Source of the DNA: Massilia oculi
GTDB taxonomy: Bacteria; Pseudomonadota; Gammaproteobacteria; Burkholderiales; Burkholderiaceae_D
DNA length: 64,000 bases
NCBI RefSeq assembly: GCF_003143515.1
Contig: NZ_CP029343.1
Location: forward strand, 62,001 to 126,000
Direction of reading: 5' to 3'
The notes beneath the pieces were generated by a model. The model had not been told where the DNA came from, did not search any database, and worked only from the letters and a program-made list of their open reading frames with translations. Positions within the stretch are counted from its first letter, which is position 1. Each line of letters begins with the position of its first letter. The translations under genes and the position numbers were made by a program. Below are positions 64,000-64,000 of this stretch, piece after piece.

Positions 64000-64000
64000 T

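Overview
The window reads as a mobile heavy-metal resistance island from a betaproteobacterium. Gene order, codon use and the Cop/Cus/Czc/Pbr families resemble Burkholderiales such as Massilia, Duganella or Cupriavidus; this is inference, as no rRNA or other phylogenetic marker is present. I saw no tRNA, rRNA or CRISPR array.

Layout. (1) 0.1-6.1 kb, minus strand: an RTX-repeat protein, a Cys-rich cytosolic copper-storage-like protein, copB and copA, and a small Cys-rich exported protein. (2) 6.5-13.05 kb, plus strand: a Met/Cys-rich exported protein followed by cusC-cusB(with a CusF-like tail)-cusA, whose genes overlap by 4 bp. (3) 13.2-14.6 kb: a frameshifted small gene and IS630 and IS6 family relics. 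(4) 14.9-19.6 kb: an AAA+ ATPase next to a subtilisin-like protease (frameshifted near its C-terminus), then a tyrosine integrase; this is a foreign insert, possibly a defence module. (5) 19.6-30.7 kb, minus strand: a long array cadA-czcI-czcC-czcB-czcA-(membrane protein)-czcD-gmhA, read from a MerR-type promoter that it shares with the divergent cadR. (6) 31.2-35.3 kb, plus strand: pbrT, an SBF/ACR3-like transporter, an IS3 relic and a CDF-like half transporter. (7) 35.6-45.8 kb, minus strand: a second czcC-czcB-czcA, then lpd, lspA, a czcI-like gene, czcE and a CYP152 P450 gene broken by one in-frame stop. Opposite it are a second MerR regulator and a CDF protein carrying two N-terminal HMA domains. 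(8) 47.6-53.7 kb, minus strand: a Tn7-like transposition module (TniQ/TnsD, TnsC, TnsB and a TnsA-like protein without recognisable catalytic residues), an XRE regulator, and a 173-bp tandem duplication that looks like the transposon end. (9) 54.1-58.8 kb, plus strand: a recombinase-trio element (three tyrosine recombinases and a TnpC-like coiled-coil protein) split by an IS481-family insertion that removed the end of recombinase 2 and the start of recombinase 3. (10) 58.9-64 kb: accessory genes including XRE, HAD, a cut-off NYN gene, small membrane proteins and the C-terminal part of an ATPase that runs off the right edge.

How it works together. Cytosolic Cu/Zn/Cd/Pb would be exported by the P-type ATPase and CDF pumps to the periplasm, oxidised or buffered there (CopA, CopB, CzcE, CzcI), and expelled by three RND tripartite pumps. 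Two MerR regulators appear to divide control: CadR at the cadA/cadR operator (ACCC-type half-sites), and a second regulator at three operators of an ACCTT-type in front of pbrT, czcCBA2 and the HMA-CDF gene. If the tns genes lie at the right end as in Tn7, the whole metal cluster could be transposon cargo with its left end outside the window.
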